NCBI GenBank assembly: GCA_018714645.1
Contig: DVND01000191.1
Span: 1 to 19,802 of the forward strand
Direction: 5' to 3'
From: Candidatus Avimonoglobus intestinipullorum
GTDB lineage: Bacteria; Bacillota; Clostridia; UBA1381
Length of the DNA: 19,802 nucleotides
Part shown: positions 6,913 to 13,959 of the stretch, in pieces
How positions within the stretch are numbered: position 1 is the first letter of the stretch
How the letters are laid out: every line of letters begins with the position of its first letter
Position numbers and translations under genes: made by a program
Notes under the pieces: model-generated
What the model was told of the DNA's origin: nothing
The model's input: the letters and a program-made list of their open reading frames with translations, nothing else
Databases searched by the model: none

Positions 6913-6942
6913 AAAAAGAACCTTAAACAACGTCTAAGGTTC
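6913..6942 (-). terminator. Rho-independent terminator between secG and ogt
   Basis: GAACCTTAAAC (6918-6928) and GTCTAAGGTTC (6932-6942) form an 11-bp stem with one wobble pair in the minus-strand RNA. The minus strand then runs into five T (complement of 6913-6917). It follows the secG stop at 6950. Confidence 0.8.
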
Positions 6943-6949
6943 CCGGTTT

Positions 6950-7195
6950 TTACTGCGCCTGCAAGAGCACCATGACCATGGTCGTGATCAAAAACAGGAT
7001 CGCGAACATGACGGTGATTTTTGAAAGCATGGCGGCCTTGGTCCGGCCGGAGCTTTTATTGAAAAAGGTGTCGCCGGAGTCCGGCATCGTGCCTGAGATC
7101 CCGCGCATGCCGGGGTCTTTCCCTTCCTGCAGCAGCACGATCACAATCAGCAAGATGCACACGGCGATGTGCAAAACCGTAAACAGCGTGGTCAT
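6950..7195 (-). CDS. secG: Preprotein translocase subunit SecG
   Basis: The small subunit of the SecYEG channel, which assists SecA-driven protein export across the cytoplasmic membrane. The 81-aa product has the family's two transmembrane helices (about residues 4-22 and 58-78). They are joined by the conserved loop VLLQEGKDPGMRGISG, then DTFFNKSSGRTKAAMLSKIT, which is diagnostic for Firmicute SecG. ATG 7195 has GGAGGATGAAAGGAAT upstream. It has its own promoter and terminator. In many Firmicutes secG is followed by rnr and smpB; here ogt follows instead. Confidence 0.95.
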   Translation of the reverse strand: MTTLFTVLHIAVCILLIVIVLLQEGKDPGMRGISGTMPDSGDTFFNKSSGRTKAAMLSKITVMFAILFLITTMVMVLLQAQ

Positions 7196-7239
7196 ATTCC
7201 TTTCATCCTCCTATACATAATCTGTAGTATAACACAACT

Positions 7240-7267
7240 ATTATAACATAAAAAATGGATTTTACAA
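7240..7267 (-). promoter_or_regulatory. Sigma-A promoter of secG
   Basis: On the minus strand TTGTAA (complement of 7262-7267), 16 bases, then TATAAT (complement of 7240-7245), about 45 bases before the secG start. Confidence 0.6.
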
Positions 7268-7338
7268 GAACAAATTGAAAAAATTTTTTATTTTTATGAA
7301 ATTTGCAGGCCGCCGCGCCTGAAAGCCGGCGGAAATGC

Positions 7339-7367
7339 TGGAATCATTTGCGGCGATGTAGTATAAT
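7339..7367 (+). promoter_or_regulatory. Possible promoter of the alpha/beta hydrolase gene
   Basis: A perfect TATAAT at 7362-7367 lies 38 bases before the hydrolase start. The -35 candidate at the right distance (TGGAAT, 7339-7344) is weak. Confidence 0.45.
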
Positions 7368-7405
7368 AAGGGCATGGCTTTTAAACAGAAAGGCGGGGCG
7401 GCTTT

Positions 7406-8032
7406 ATGAAATATATTCTGTTGCATGGATTGGGGCAAACACCATCAAGCTGGAAAAACACAGTGCAAGCGATGCATCATCAATCGGATATTCTGTGCCC
7501 GGACTTATCGGAATGGCTTCATCATGCAGAACCGTGCTATGCCAGCCTATATGGGGCTTTGGAAAAATACTGCGGGCAGTTTGACGAACCGATAAATTTA
7601 TGCGGCCTTTCTTTGGGCGGGGTTCTCGCTCTGAACTATGCGGCTGCGCATAGCGGGAAGGTGGATGCTCTGGTTTTAATCGGCACGCAGGTTTCCATGC
7701 CTAAAAATATGTTAAAATTCCAGAATATGCTTTTCCGTCTGATGCCCCGCTCAGCCTTCGGCAAAATGGGCTTTGATAAGAAGGGGGTTATCAGCCTGTG
7801 CAAATCCATGATGGATTTGGATTTCCGGCAGGGCTTGAAGCAAATTGGTTGCCGGACGCTCGTTCTATGCGGCGAAAAGGACACTGCAAACAAACGGGCT
7901 TCCCTGGAATTAAAAGAGCGGATACAAAACGCGCAATTCCTGATGATTCCCAATGCGGGGCATGAGGTGAATATAGATGCCCCCGCCGCGTTGGGGGAAA
8001 GGTTAAATATATTTTTCCATGCGGATATATAA
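7406..8032 (+). CDS. Alpha/beta hydrolase, 208 aa
   Basis: A soluble serine hydrolase of the alpha/beta fold; the substrate is unknown. The oxyanion-hole phrase HGLGQTPSSW is at residues 7-16. The nucleophile elbow GLSLGG has Ser69. The acid is probably Asp159 in VLCGEKDTAN, and the histidine is His186 in PNAGHEVN. All three catalytic residues are therefore present in order and spacing. At 208 aa it is compact, with a small cap between residues ~95 and 150. ATG 7406 follows AAAGGCGGGGCGG. Base composition and codon choice are more A+T-rich than in hflX or azlC, which suggests a different history. It is followed 30 bases later by the 71-aa gene, probably in one transcript. Confidence 0.9.
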   Translation: MKYILLHGLGQTPSSWKNTVQAMHHQSDILCPDLSEWLHHAEPCYASLYGALEKYCGQFDEPINLCGLSLGGVLALNYAAAHSGKVDALVLIGTQVSMPKNMLKFQNMLFRLMPRSAFGKMGFDKKGVISLCKSMMDLDFRQGLKQIGCRTLVLCGEKDTANKRASLELKERIQNAQFLMIPNAGHEVNIDAPAALGERLNIFFHADI

Positions 8033-8062
8033 GGATGAATTTCAGTTTATGGAGGTTCGGAT

Positions 8063-8278
8063 ATGGACTTTGATATAAGCCAGGCGTTTCATAATAAATA
8101 CCGGCATCTGTATGAGCACATTGTGGTTGTTACATTGGCGGACGGCACAACCGTTGAAGGCGGCTGGTATGACGAGTTTTTTGAGGACGCATCAATTTTG
8201 GTAAGCACGTTGGGCCCTGATGTGCAAATTATAAAAATTGCAGATATACGGGCGATGGAACTCTCGGGCAAGGATTGA
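8063..8278 (+). CDS. Hypothetical 71-aa protein with a possible Sm/SH3-like beta barrel
   Basis: Family not recognised. A short N-terminal helix (MDFDISQAFHNKYRHLYE) is followed by alternating strands: HIVVVTLADGTTVEGGWYDE, then ASILVSTLG, then VQIIKIADIRAMEL. A strand containing 'V-T-LADGT-x-EG' followed by more strands ending in an I-x-I-x-DI motif is the pattern of small Sm-like or SH3-like barrels. This is an inference from pattern, not a match. The ribosome binding site TGGAGG (8050-8055) is well placed. There are no cysteines, no signal peptide and no membrane helix. It sits between the hydrolase and a broken small frame, in the same A+T-rich segment. Confidence 0.7.
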   Translation: MDFDISQAFHNKYRHLYEHIVVVTLADGTTVEGGWYDEFFEDASILVSTLGPDVQIIKIADIRAMELSGKD

Positions 8279-8282
8279 CAAA

Positions 8283-8408
8283 ATGAATTTTAAGAGGTAT
8301 TTTTATGGAACGGTTTAAAAAATTTATCAACAAGGTACTATTGATGTAGATGAAATCTGGGTTGATTCGGAAATAGGTGTGAATAAGGTGGGATTGGATG
8401 ATTTTTAA
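8283..8408 (+). pseudogene. Small frame broken by an in-frame TAA stop
   Basis: From ATG 8283 the frame reads MNFKRYFYGTV, then TAA (8316-8318), then continues in the same frame as KIYQQGTIDVDEIWVDSEIG and on to GVNKVGLDDF before TAA at 8406-8408. Both halves look like ordinary protein in one frame, and the second half is acidic with good hydrophobic spacing. The simplest reading is a ~41-residue gene broken by a nonsense mutation, or the remains of a larger one. It starts four bases after the 71-aa gene ends; the ribosome binding site (AAGGA) is weak. A second ATG (8305) in another frame gives only 14 codons. Read-through or a sequencing error cannot be excluded. Confidence 0.45.
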
Positions 8409-8467
8409 ACAAATTGCAATTTTTTTATGAATTTTATCCCAAAAGGGTATACGAATCCCACTTTTTC

Positions 8468-8476
8468 TGGTATACT
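8468..8476 (+). promoter_or_regulatory. Extended -10 promoter of hflX
   Basis: TGGTATACT (8468-8476) is an extended -10 element 24 bases before the hflX start. No good -35 is seen at 16-18 bases upstream, as is common for extended -10 promoters. Confidence 0.5.
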
Positions 8477-8499
8477 ATCGGTGGAAACGGGGAGATGGA

Positions 8500-9747
8500 A
8501 TGAACGAAAAACAAACAGAACGCGTGCTTTTGGCGGGCGTGCACACCGGCCGGGCGGATGCCCTTGCGGACACGACGGAAGAATCCATGCTGGAGCTGGC
8601 GGAGCTGGCAAAGACGGCGGGCGGCGAAGTCGTGGCGTCGGTGGTGCAGAACAAGCCTGATCTGGAAAGCGCCACGTATATGGGCGAGGGCAAGCTTTTG
8701 GAGATCAAAAACGCGGTGCAGGAGTTGGATGTGGACTGCGTGATTTTTGACGATGAGCTGTCCCCCGTCCAAATCCGGAATATTGCCGATCTGTTGGAGG
8801 TTAAGGTTTTAGACCGTTCCATGCTGATTTTGGATATTTTCGCCATGCGCGCAAAAAGCGGCGAAGGCAAGCTGCAGGTGGAATTGGCGCAGCTGCAATA
8901 CCGCCTGCCGCGGCTGCGGGGCCTGGGTGCCGCCATGAGCCGCACCGGCGCGGGCATCGGTACCCGCGGGCCGGGGGAAACCAAGTTGGAAACCGACCGG
9001 CGGCATATCCGCCGCAGGATTTCCGCCCTGGAACGGGAATTGGAGGAATTGAAAAAACACCGCAGCCTGCTGCGCAGCCGGCGGAAAAAGGACGGGGTGG
9101 TGACCGTCTGCCTGGTGGGGTACACGAACGCGGGGAAATCGACCCTGCTGAATGCGTTGACCGATGCGGGCGTATTCGCGGAAAACAAGCTGTTTGCCAC
9201 TCTTGACCCCACATCCCGCCTATTGGAGCTGGAGGACAACCGCAAGGTACTGCTGATTGATACGGTCGGCTTTATCCGCAAGCTGCCGCACCATCTGGTG
9301 GAGGCGTTCAAATCCACGCTGGAAGAAGCGGTGGTGGCGGATGTGCTGGTGGAGGTCATCGACGCGTCCAGCCCGGAGCGGGAAAACCATATCCGCGTGG
9401 TGGAAGCTGTTTTGGCGGATATCGGCGCGGTGGGGAAACCCGTAGTGTATGCATATAATAAATGCGATTTGGCGAATGGATTGCCGGAGGCGCAAAACGG
9501 CGCGGTGTACATCTCCGCGAAACAGAAGCAGGGATTAGAGCAATTGGTGCGCACCATTGCGGACGTGGCTCCCGGGAAAAAACGGGAAATCCGGGTGGTG
9601 CTTCCATACAGCATGGGCAGTCTGGTCAGCGAGCTGCATCAGACGCAGAAAGTGCTGGCGGAGGAATATCTCCAGGAGGGCACGGCGCTGACGCTTTTAG
9701 CAGACAGCCGCACTTATGAACGGCTGCGGGACTATATTGCAGAATAG
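8500..9747 (+). CDS. hflX: GTPase HflX
   Basis: A ribosome-associated GTPase that splits stalled or hibernating 70S ribosomes, especially under stress. The 415-aa protein has the N-terminal HflX domain (ending in the glycine-rich loop GAAMSRTGAGIGTRGPGETKLE, about residues 145-168), then a coiled-coil linker (ISALERELEELKKHRSLLRSRRKK). The GTPase domain follows: G1 GYTNAGKST at 207-215, LDPTSR around the switch region, G3 DTVGF at 254-258 and G4 NKCD at 320-323. ATG 8500 follows GGGGAGATGG. yigZ starts three bases after its stop, so they are likely co-transcribed. A long open frame on the opposite strand is a G+C-driven shadow. Confidence 0.97.
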   Translation: MNEKQTERVLLAGVHTGRADALADTTEESMLELAELAKTAGGEVVASVVQNKPDLESATYMGEGKLLEIKNAVQELDVDCVIFDDELSPVQIRNIADLLEVKVLDRSMLILDIFAMRAKSGEGKLQVELAQLQYRLPRLRGLGAAMSRTGAGIGTRGPGETKLETDRRHIRRRISALERELEELKKHRSLLRSRRKKDGVVTVCLVGYTNAGKSTLLNALTDAGVFAENKLFATLDPTSRLLELEDNRKVLLIDTVGFIRKLPHHLVEAFKSTLEEAVVADVLVEVIDASSPERENHIRVVEAVLADIGAVGKPVVYAYNKCDLANGLPEAQNGAVYISAKQKQGLEQLVRTIADVAPGKKREIRVVLPYSMGSLVSELHQTQKVLAEEYLQEGTALTLLADSRTYERLRDYIAE

Positions 9748-9750
9748 GCG

Positions 9751-10389
9751 GTGAGGGACATATCCAACAAAGTACAATATAAAACCGTATCCCACACGGC
9801 GAAAACAGAACTGGTGGAGAAGAAATCGAAATTTATTGCGGCGGTGTCGCCCGCACAGAGCGAGCGGCAGGCGCTGGAATTTCTGGCGGGGGTCAAGGCG
9901 GAATATCCCGACGCCACCCACCACGTCTACGCGTATATCATCGATGAGAATAACATCTTCCGCTACTCTGACGACGGCGAACCGGGCGGTACGGCGGGGA
10001 TGCCCGTACTGGATACCATCCGGAAGGAGGGGCTGGTGGATGTGTGCGTCGTGGTGACGCGGTATTTCGGCGGGACGCTGCTGGGTACCGGCGGGCTGGT
10101 GCATGCTTACGGCGCGTCTGCACGGCAGGGGCTTTTGGCGGCGGAAATCGTCACCCGGACGCTTTGCAACATCGTCTGCGTCAAGGCGGACTATGATTTG
10201 GTGGGGCGGATACAACACCACATTGCAGTAAAAGGCTATATTTTGGAAGGGACGGAATACGGAAACGACGTGACGTTCCTGGTTTGCTGCAAAATCGAGG
10301 ATACCGACCGGTTTATGAAAGAAATGGTCGATTTGACAAGCGGCAGGGCGGTATGTACCGTCCTGGAGCAAAAATACATTGACATATGA
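9751..10389 (+). CDS. yigZ: YigZ/IMPACT family protein
   Basis: A member of the UPF0029/IMPACT family. Bacterial members are soluble two-domain proteins with a ribosomal S5 domain 2-like fold. Eukaryotic IMPACT regulates Gcn2, while the bacterial role is unclear. The 212-aa length is normal. Hallmarks are KKSKFIA near the start, HHVYAYII, FRYSDDGEPGGTAGMPVLD, and the signature TRYFGGTLLGTGGLVHAYG at about residues 103-121. The C-terminal domain (YDLVGRIQHHI to VLEQKY) is complete. The only reasonable start is GTG 9751, three bases after the hflX stop and without a strong ribosome binding site, so translation is probably coupled to hflX. Confidence 0.93.
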   Translation: MRDISNKVQYKTVSHTAKTELVEKKSKFIAAVSPAQSERQALEFLAGVKAEYPDATHHVYAYIIDENNIFRYSDDGEPGGTAGMPVLDTIRKEGLVDVCVVVTRYFGGTLLGTGGLVHAYGASARQGLLAAEIVTRTLCNIVCVKADYDLVGRIQHHIAVKGYILEGTEYGNDVTFLVCCKIEDTDRFMKEMVDLTSGRAVCTVLEQKYIDI

Positions 10390-10420
10390 GCGGAGTTCCG
10401 CAAACGAAAGGAATATGCAT

Positions 10421-11011
10421 ATGAAAAAAAATCTGATACTGATTGCGGCGGCAGCGGCGCTGCTGCTTACCGGCTGTGACGGCGGCGGGGCGCAGCCGTC
10501 CGCTTCGCCGTCTCCATCGCCGTCGGCGGCGCAGACTGCAGCGCCTTCGCCCAGCCCGACGCCTGCGGCCCGGGAGGAGGAAAAAATCGAGCTGACGCAG
10601 GAGGATCCCTTTGCCGACGGCTGGACGGTCGTGGGCGAAACGGAATACGATGTAATATCTGACGGGAATGCGGATATAATAAGCCTGGTGACGTCGGCGC
10701 AGCAGGAGGACGGCGTCTGGCTCTTTGACGACAGCCAGGAATGGGGCCTTGTGGTGCGGACGGAAGGGGGCAATTACGTGCTCTATGACGACCACGCCCA
10801 CGGCATGCTTTACATGGACGTCAGCGAGTTTTACGAAGGCGACGAAACAGTCCCGGTGATTTCGCTGTACATCTTCTCGGGCGCGGGGACGGAAATCCGG
10901 CAGTTCCGCTATCGGGACGGCGCGTTTTACCAATCAACGGCATACACGACCACCGCGGAAGCGGACGGCGGTATCAACCGCATCTACTCCACGGTGCCGG
11001 TTTATCAGTAA
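10421..11011 (+). CDS. Hypothetical lipoprotein, 196 aa
   Basis: A type II signal peptide starts the protein: basic MKKN, a hydrophobic core and the lipobox LLTGC with the lipidated Cys at residue 19. Residues ~20-50 form a low-complexity Ser/Pro/Ala linker (repeats of SPSPS and PSPTP) that would span the cell wall. The mature domain has no recognised family. It is acidic, with WTVVGETEYDVISDGNADII, a strand-rich middle (GVWLFDDSQEWGLVVRTEGG) and a C-terminal RQFRYRDGAFYQSTAYT. Its strands suggest a beta-rich extracytoplasmic fold. ATG 10421 is chosen because AAAGGA (10407-10412) lies eight bases upstream; ATG 10415 is a close alternative. It sits inside the hflX-to-queG run, 13 bases before trxA. 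Confidence 0.85.
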   Translation: MKKNLILIAAAAALLLTGCDGGGAQPSASPSPSPSAAQTAAPSPSPTPAAREEEKIELTQEDPFADGWTVVGETEYDVISDGNADIISLVTSAQQEDGVWLFDDSQEWGLVVRTEGGNYVLYDDHAHGMLYMDVSEFYEGDETVPVISLYIFSGAGTEIRQFRYRDGAFYQSTAYTTTAEADGGINRIYSTVPVYQ

Positions 11012-11023
11012 GGAGGAATAATC

Positions 11024-11341
11024 ATGGTACAAGTACTCACAAAGGACAATTTTGAAGCAGAGGTGCTCAATTCCCAGCAGCCTGTGCTGGTGGATTTCTG
11101 GGCCAGCTGGTGCGGGCCGTGCAGGATGGTCTCGCCGGTCATTGACGAGCTGGCGGAGGAATACGCGGGCAAGCTCAAGGTGGGCAAGGTCAACGTGGAC
11201 GAGCAGGCCGCGCTGGCTTCCGAATATGCGGTGGTTTCCATCCCCACCATTTTGCTGTTCAAGGACGGCAAGGTCGTGGAGAAATCCGTCGGCGCGCGGC
11301 CGAAGGACGACTTTTGCGACATGGTGGAAAACCATCTATGA
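11024..11341 (+). CDS. trxA: Thioredoxin
   Basis: A cytoplasmic dithiol-disulfide oxidoreductase, reduced by thioredoxin reductase. The 105-aa product is standard thioredoxin size. The redox motif is WCGPC at residues 29-33 (Cys30 and Cys33), preceded by LVDFWAS with the buried Asp24. The cis-proline is in VSIPTILLF. ATG 11024 has AAGGAGGAAT directly upstream. Its stop overlaps the start of the queG-like gene by ATGA, so the two proteins are made together. Confidence 0.97.
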   Translation: MVQVLTKDNFEAEVLNSQQPVLVDFWASWCGPCRMVSPVIDELAEEYAGKLKVGKVNVDEQAALASEYAVVSIPTILLFKDGKVVEKSVGARPKDDFCDMVENHL

Positions 11342-12183
11342 AAGCCGCGCTGACCCGGCTTGCGCGGGAGCTGGGCTTTTCTGCCATCGGCTTTACAAAC
11401 GCGGAGATCGACGAGCATCTCCGCGTTGTTTTGATGCAGGCGGGGGAGCGGGACGTGGAACGGCGCGTCAACCCGTTTCTGATCCTGCCGGAGGCGCAAT
11501 CCATCATTGTGCTGCTGACGTCCTACTATACCGGCCTTACGGGGAATATTGCCTCCTACGCTTTCGGCAGGGATTACCATCGGGTAATGCTGGAAGGCTG
11601 CCGGGTGTTGGAGGAATTGCTCAAAAGCAAAGGCTATCAGGCGAAAGCCTTTTGCGACACCGGGGATTTGTGCGACCGATGGCTGGCGTACCGGGCCGGG
11701 CTGGGGTTTTTTGGGAAAAACCATTTTTTGATCCATCCCCAATTTGGCACATACACATTTATCGCCCATATCGTCACGGATTGCCTGCTGAAGCCGGACA
11801 AGCCCATGGAGCGCACCTGCGATGGCTGCGGGGCATGCATCCGGGCGTGCCCCGGCCATGTGCTCGGCGGAGCCGGCTTTGCGCGCAGCCGCTGTCTGTC
11901 GGATATCACGCAGCGCAAGGGCGCTTTGACGGCGGAGGAAGAGCAATTGATCCGGGATAGCGGCTGCGCGTGGGGGTGCGAAATCTGCCAGCAGGTCTGC
12001 CCCCACAACCGGGGATTGCAGCCTACGGGGAACCCGGCGTTTTGCGCGGACTTGATTACGGAACTGTACCTGGAGGAGGGCATCTCCCAGCGGGAATTTA
12101 AGCGCCGCTATGGGGACCGGGCGTTTTCCTGGCGAGGGAAGCAGCCGCTTTTGCGCAACCTGAAGCTGCTGGAAAAAGACTGA
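11338..12183 (+). CDS. queG: Epoxyqueuosine reductase-like protein (QueG family, short form)
   Basis: QueG is a cobalamin-dependent enzyme with two [4Fe-4S] clusters that reduces epoxyqueuosine to queuosine in tRNA anticodon position 34. Seen here are the DUF1730 region with FCDTGDLCDRWLAYRAGLGF (candidate catalytic acid Asp107), then GKNHFLIHPQFGTYTF. The two ferredoxin-type motifs follow: Cys161, 164, 167 and 171 before Pro, and Cys210, 214, 217 and 221 before Pro. At 281 aa it lacks the C-terminal HEAT-like tRNA-binding region of the ~380-aa enzymes of E. coli and B. subtilis. It may therefore be a short clostridial QueG or a paralogue with another substrate. The start ATG 11338 overlaps the trxA stop. 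A terminator follows directly. Confidence 0.8.
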   Translation: MKAALTRLARELGFSAIGFTNAEIDEHLRVVLMQAGERDVERRVNPFLILPEAQSIIVLLTSYYTGLTGNIASYAFGRDYHRVMLEGCRVLEELLKSKGYQAKAFCDTGDLCDRWLAYRAGLGFFGKNHFLIHPQFGTYTFIAHIVTDCLLKPDKPMERTCDGCGACIRACPGHVLGGAGFARSRCLSDITQRKGALTAEEEQLIRDSGCAWGCEICQQVCPHNRGLQPTGNPAFCADLITELYLEEGISQREFKRRYGDRAFSWRGKQPLLRNLKLLEKD

Positions 12184-12206
12184 AACCGCGCGGGCGCGGT
12201 TTTTTT
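12183..12206 (+). terminator. Rho-independent terminator ending the hflX-queG run
   Basis: AAACCGCG (12183-12190) pairs with CGCGGTTT (12195-12202) around CGGG, followed by a T run to 12206. Confidence 0.9.
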
Positions 12207-12221
12207 CATTTGAAAAAGGGA

Positions 12222-12249
12222 TTGTAATTTCTGAGAACCATGGTATAAT
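12222..12249 (+). promoter_or_regulatory. Sigma-A promoter of the HD-domain/recX/rimO/pgsA/ttcA run
   Basis: TTGTAA (12222-12227), 16 bases, then a perfect TATAAT (12244-12249) with an extended TGG. It starts just after the preceding terminator. Confidence 0.75.
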
Positions 12250-12283
12250 TATAAGGGAATACATATAAAGCGGGGTGACTGGC

Positions 12284-13471
12284 GTGATTCGGAAATCGTT
12301 GATATCGCTCATCTATGAGGCGGTCTCCATCCAGCGGTGGAATGACCACATCCGCCCCTGGACGGGTTTTACCGAGCTTGAAAAACAGGCGCATAAGATG
12401 TTTTACGCGTATGTGCTGGCAAAATGCGAGGGGGAGGGGAATTATGACCCCCTGAAGCTGCTGGAGGGCGGTATTTTTGAATTTTTGCACCGCATCGTCC
12501 TCACGGATATCAAGCCGCCGGTTTATCATAAATTGATGAAGGAAAAGGGCGCCCAGATCAACGCGTGGGTGCTGGAGGAACTGAAGGGCAAAATCGAAGG
12601 CATCAAGGGCGGCTTTTATGAGAAGATGGAACAGTATTTGCAGGATGCGGACTATGCCCGTAAGGAAAGGGAGATTTTGCGGGCGGCCCATTATTTTGCC
12701 ACGGACTGGGAATTTCAAATTATTTACCCCTTGAATGCCACGACCTATGGGATTGAACAGGTGAAATCCGAAGTGACGCGGGGGCTGGCGGACTGCAATA
12801 CCTTCGAGGGCTATAAGGCCTTTGTGACGAACCCGGATTTGAAGGATTTTCTGTCCCTCATCGGGAAGCTGCGGTATCAGCAGCGGTGGTCGCGGGCGGT
12901 GCGCATGCCGGAGACCTACGTCATGGGGCACATGCTGGTGGTGGCGATTTTGAGTTATTTCTGTTCGCTGGAACTGGAAGCCTGCGACCGGCGGATTATC
13001 AACAACTTTTTTGCGGCGCTGTTTCACGATCTGCCGGAGGTGCTGACCCGGGACATTGTGTCGCCGGTGAAGGCGTCGGTGAAGGGGCTGAATGACATCA
13101 TTAAGGACATTGAGGACGACCAGATGCAGAAGGTGGTGTTCCCGCTGATCCCGGCCGGCTGGCAGCCGGAGCTGGAATATTGGATGCAGGAGGAGTTCGC
13201 CTCCAAGATCCAGGTGGACGGGAAAATCAAAAAGGTGTCCTCCGAGGATATCAACCGGCAGTATAACGCGGAGCAGTACAATCCGGTGGACGGGGAGATC
13301 ATCCGCGGCTGCGACCATCTGTCGGCCTATCTGGAAGCGTATTTGTCGCTGAAATTCGGGGTGCAGTCGGAGCAGATTCAGGCGGGGTATCACAATTTGT
13401 CTGCCCGCTATGAAAACAAGGAAATTGCCGGCGTGGATTTCGGGCAATTGTTTGATTATTTCAGGTTATGA
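12284..13471 (+). CDS. HD-domain (YfbR-like) phosphohydrolase family protein, 395 aa
   Basis: A soluble metal-dependent phosphohydrolase of the HD superfamily. Related YfbR enzymes are 5'-deoxynucleotidases; the substrate here is unknown. The HD metal ligands are visible: His216 in VMGHMLVVAI, His248-Asp249 in LFHDLPEVLTRDIVSPVK (a phrase very close to YfbR), and Asp344 in GCDHLSAYLEAY. The N-terminal ~200 residues form a helical region beginning MIRKSLISLIYEAVSIQRWNDHIRP. GTG 12284 is preferred because CGGGGTG lies seven bases upstream; the GTG at 12275 overlaps that site. The gene ends in an ATGA shared with a possible recX start. Confidence 0.88.
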   Translation: MIRKSLISLIYEAVSIQRWNDHIRPWTGFTELEKQAHKMFYAYVLAKCEGEGNYDPLKLLEGGIFEFLHRIVLTDIKPPVYHKLMKEKGAQINAWVLEELKGKIEGIKGGFYEKMEQYLQDADYARKEREILRAAHYFATDWEFQIIYPLNATTYGIEQVKSEVTRGLADCNTFEGYKAFVTNPDLKDFLSLIGKLRYQQRWSRAVRMPETYVMGHMLVVAILSYFCSLELEACDRRIINNFFAALFHDLPEVLTRDIVSPVKASVKGLNDIIKDIEDDQMQKVVFPLIPAGWQPELEYWMQEEFASKIQVDGKIKKVSSEDINRQYNAEQYNPVDGEIIRGCDHLSAYLEAYLSLKFGVQSEQIQAGYHNLSARYENKEIAGVDFGQLFDYFRL

Positions 13472-13479
13472 GGACGGAC

Positions 13480-13959
13480 ATGGAACAACGGGAACTAAGC
13501 TTTGAAGAAACGCGGGAAAAGGCGCTGCGCCTGTTGGAATTCCGGAGCCATTCGGAGCGGGAGCTGGCGCTGAAGCTAAAGCGCGCGGGCGCGCGGGCGG
13601 AACACATCGAGGCGGTGCTGGAGTATCTGCGCCAATACGGGCTGGTGGATGATGCGGCGTATGCCAAACGCGCGGCGGCGGATTTAAAGAACTTGAAAAA
13701 ATTCGGGAAGCGCCGTATCCGCGCGGAGCTGAAAAACCGCGGGATTGCATCGGAGTTGGCAGAGGAGGCATTGGCAGAACTGGAGGATGAGGAAGCGAAG
13801 GCGCTTCTGCCGCTGGTGGAGAAAAAGCTGGCGGGCAATTTTGCGCGCAAAAATGTTGAAAAATGCATCCGCTATTTCGCCTACCGGGGTTACGGATATG
13901 ATGATATCAAAGCGTGCATTGAACAGATCAAAGGGGAGGAAGCATGGGATATAACATAG
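13480..13959 (+). CDS. recX: Regulatory protein RecX
   Basis: A small cytoplasmic protein that binds RecA filaments and modulates recombination and the SOS response. The 159-aa product is made of three tandem three-helix repeats, as is normal. Visible conserved parts are ALRLLEFRSHSERELALKLKRAG in the first repeat, VLEYLRQYGLVDDAAYAKRAAADL in the second with KFGKRRIRAELKNRGI, and FARKNVEKCIRYFAYRGYGYDDI near the end. ATG 13480 has GAGG at good distance. ATG 13468, in frame and overlapping the previous stop, lacks a ribosome binding site at proper spacing. It overlaps the start of rimO by 16 bases. No recA is in the window. Confidence 0.92.
   Translation: MEQRELSFEETREKALRLLEFRSHSERELALKLKRAGARAEHIEAVLEYLRQYGLVDDAAYAKRAAADLKNLKKFGKRRIRAELKNRGIASELAEEALAELEDEEAKALLPLVEKKLAGNFARKNVEKCIRYFAYRGYGYDDIKACIEQIKGEEAWDIT

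Noticed and set aside
8411..8447. AAATTGCAATTT palindrome and CCCAAAAGGG as a terminator before hflX
   Set aside because: The first has no loop and the second only a three-bp stem without a T run; too weak to call.
8475..9614. Long open frame on the minus strand opposite hflX
   Set aside because: Its translation is Ser/Arg-rich low-complexity protein with no family features. It mirrors the G+C-rich codons of hflX and has no ribosome binding site.
9697..10773. Long minus-strand open frame opposite yigZ and the lipoprotein gene
   Set aside because: It spans two well-supported genes and encodes no recognisable domain; a shadow frame.
11005..12312. Long minus-strand open frame opposite trxA and the queG-like gene
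   Set aside because: It runs across two confirmed genes and a terminator; composition is that of a shadow.
12206..13447. Long minus-strand open frame opposite the HD-domain gene
   Set aside because: His/Arg/Gln-rich antisense translation without motifs, while the plus strand shows complete HD metal ligands.
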